Source of the DNA: Planctomycetota bacterium
GTDB lineage: Bacteria; Planctomycetota; B129-G9
Direction of reading: 5' to 3'
Assembly: GCA_003644325.1 (NCBI GenBank)
Contig: QNCA01000120.1
Coordinates: 1-5,566 of the forward strand
Length of the DNA: 5,566 nucleotides
The position numbers and the translations under genes were made by a program. Under the pieces are notes generated by a model. It saw only the letters and a list, made by a program, of their open reading frames with translations, had not been told where the DNA came from and searched no databases. The first letter of the stretch is position 1. Every line of letters begins with the position of its first letter. Shown here one piece after another: positions 5,563 to 5,566 of the stretch.

Positions 5563-5566
5563 CCCC

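Noticed and set aside
1..5566. CRISPR array, tRNA or rRNA
   Set aside because: No regularly spaced direct repeats, no cloverleaf-like region with a conserved T-arm sequence and no ribosomal RNA stretch were seen on reading both strands.

Overview
The window looks like GC-rich bacterial chromosome. It has tightly packed genes with G/C-biased third codon positions, sigma-70-type promoters, purine-rich ribosome binding sites and a sigma-54 activator. The mix of a WbpP-like sugar epimerase, an orphan NtrC-type regulator and a J-domain/TPR protein would suit a Gram-negative-type lineage such as Planctomycetota, Omnitrophota or a deltaproteobacterial group. No marker gene is present, so the taxonomy is only a guess.

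Layout. Bases 2-97 may hold the last 31 codons of a plus-strand gene cut by the window edge. Three genes then lie on the minus strand, transcribed right to left as a probable operon: a J-domain/TPR protein (2906 to 2007), a TatD-family metal-dependent hydrolase (1944 to 1159) and an NAD-dependent sugar-nucleotide epimerase (1136 to 183). A divergent intergenic region of about 340-370 bases (2937-3279) follows. It carries a perfect-consensus promoter for the minus-strand operon (TTGACA, 17 bp, TATAAT), a TTGAAC/TATAAT promoter for the plus-strand gene, and between them about 120 bp of palindromic DNA resembling a REP/MITE-type element or a pair of operators. On the plus strand come an NtrC-family response regulator (3280-4677) and a lone hypothetical protein (4738-5562) with a possible PD-(D/E)XK nuclease-like core.

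How the genes work together. The minus-strand genes look like housekeeping or envelope functions (co-chaperone, nuclease/hydrolase, nucleotide-sugar supply for surface polysaccharide). No single pathway links them. The regulator has no kinase beside it and departs from consensus at two functional positions: the receiver lysine is Arg103 and the sigma-54 contact loop reads GAFTTA instead of GAFTGA. The most interesting parts are the structured divergent intergenic region, the regulator's substitutions and the unrecognised nuclease-like protein. I see no convincing complete new system. The last gene ends 4 bases before the window edge, so any partners on that side are out of view.
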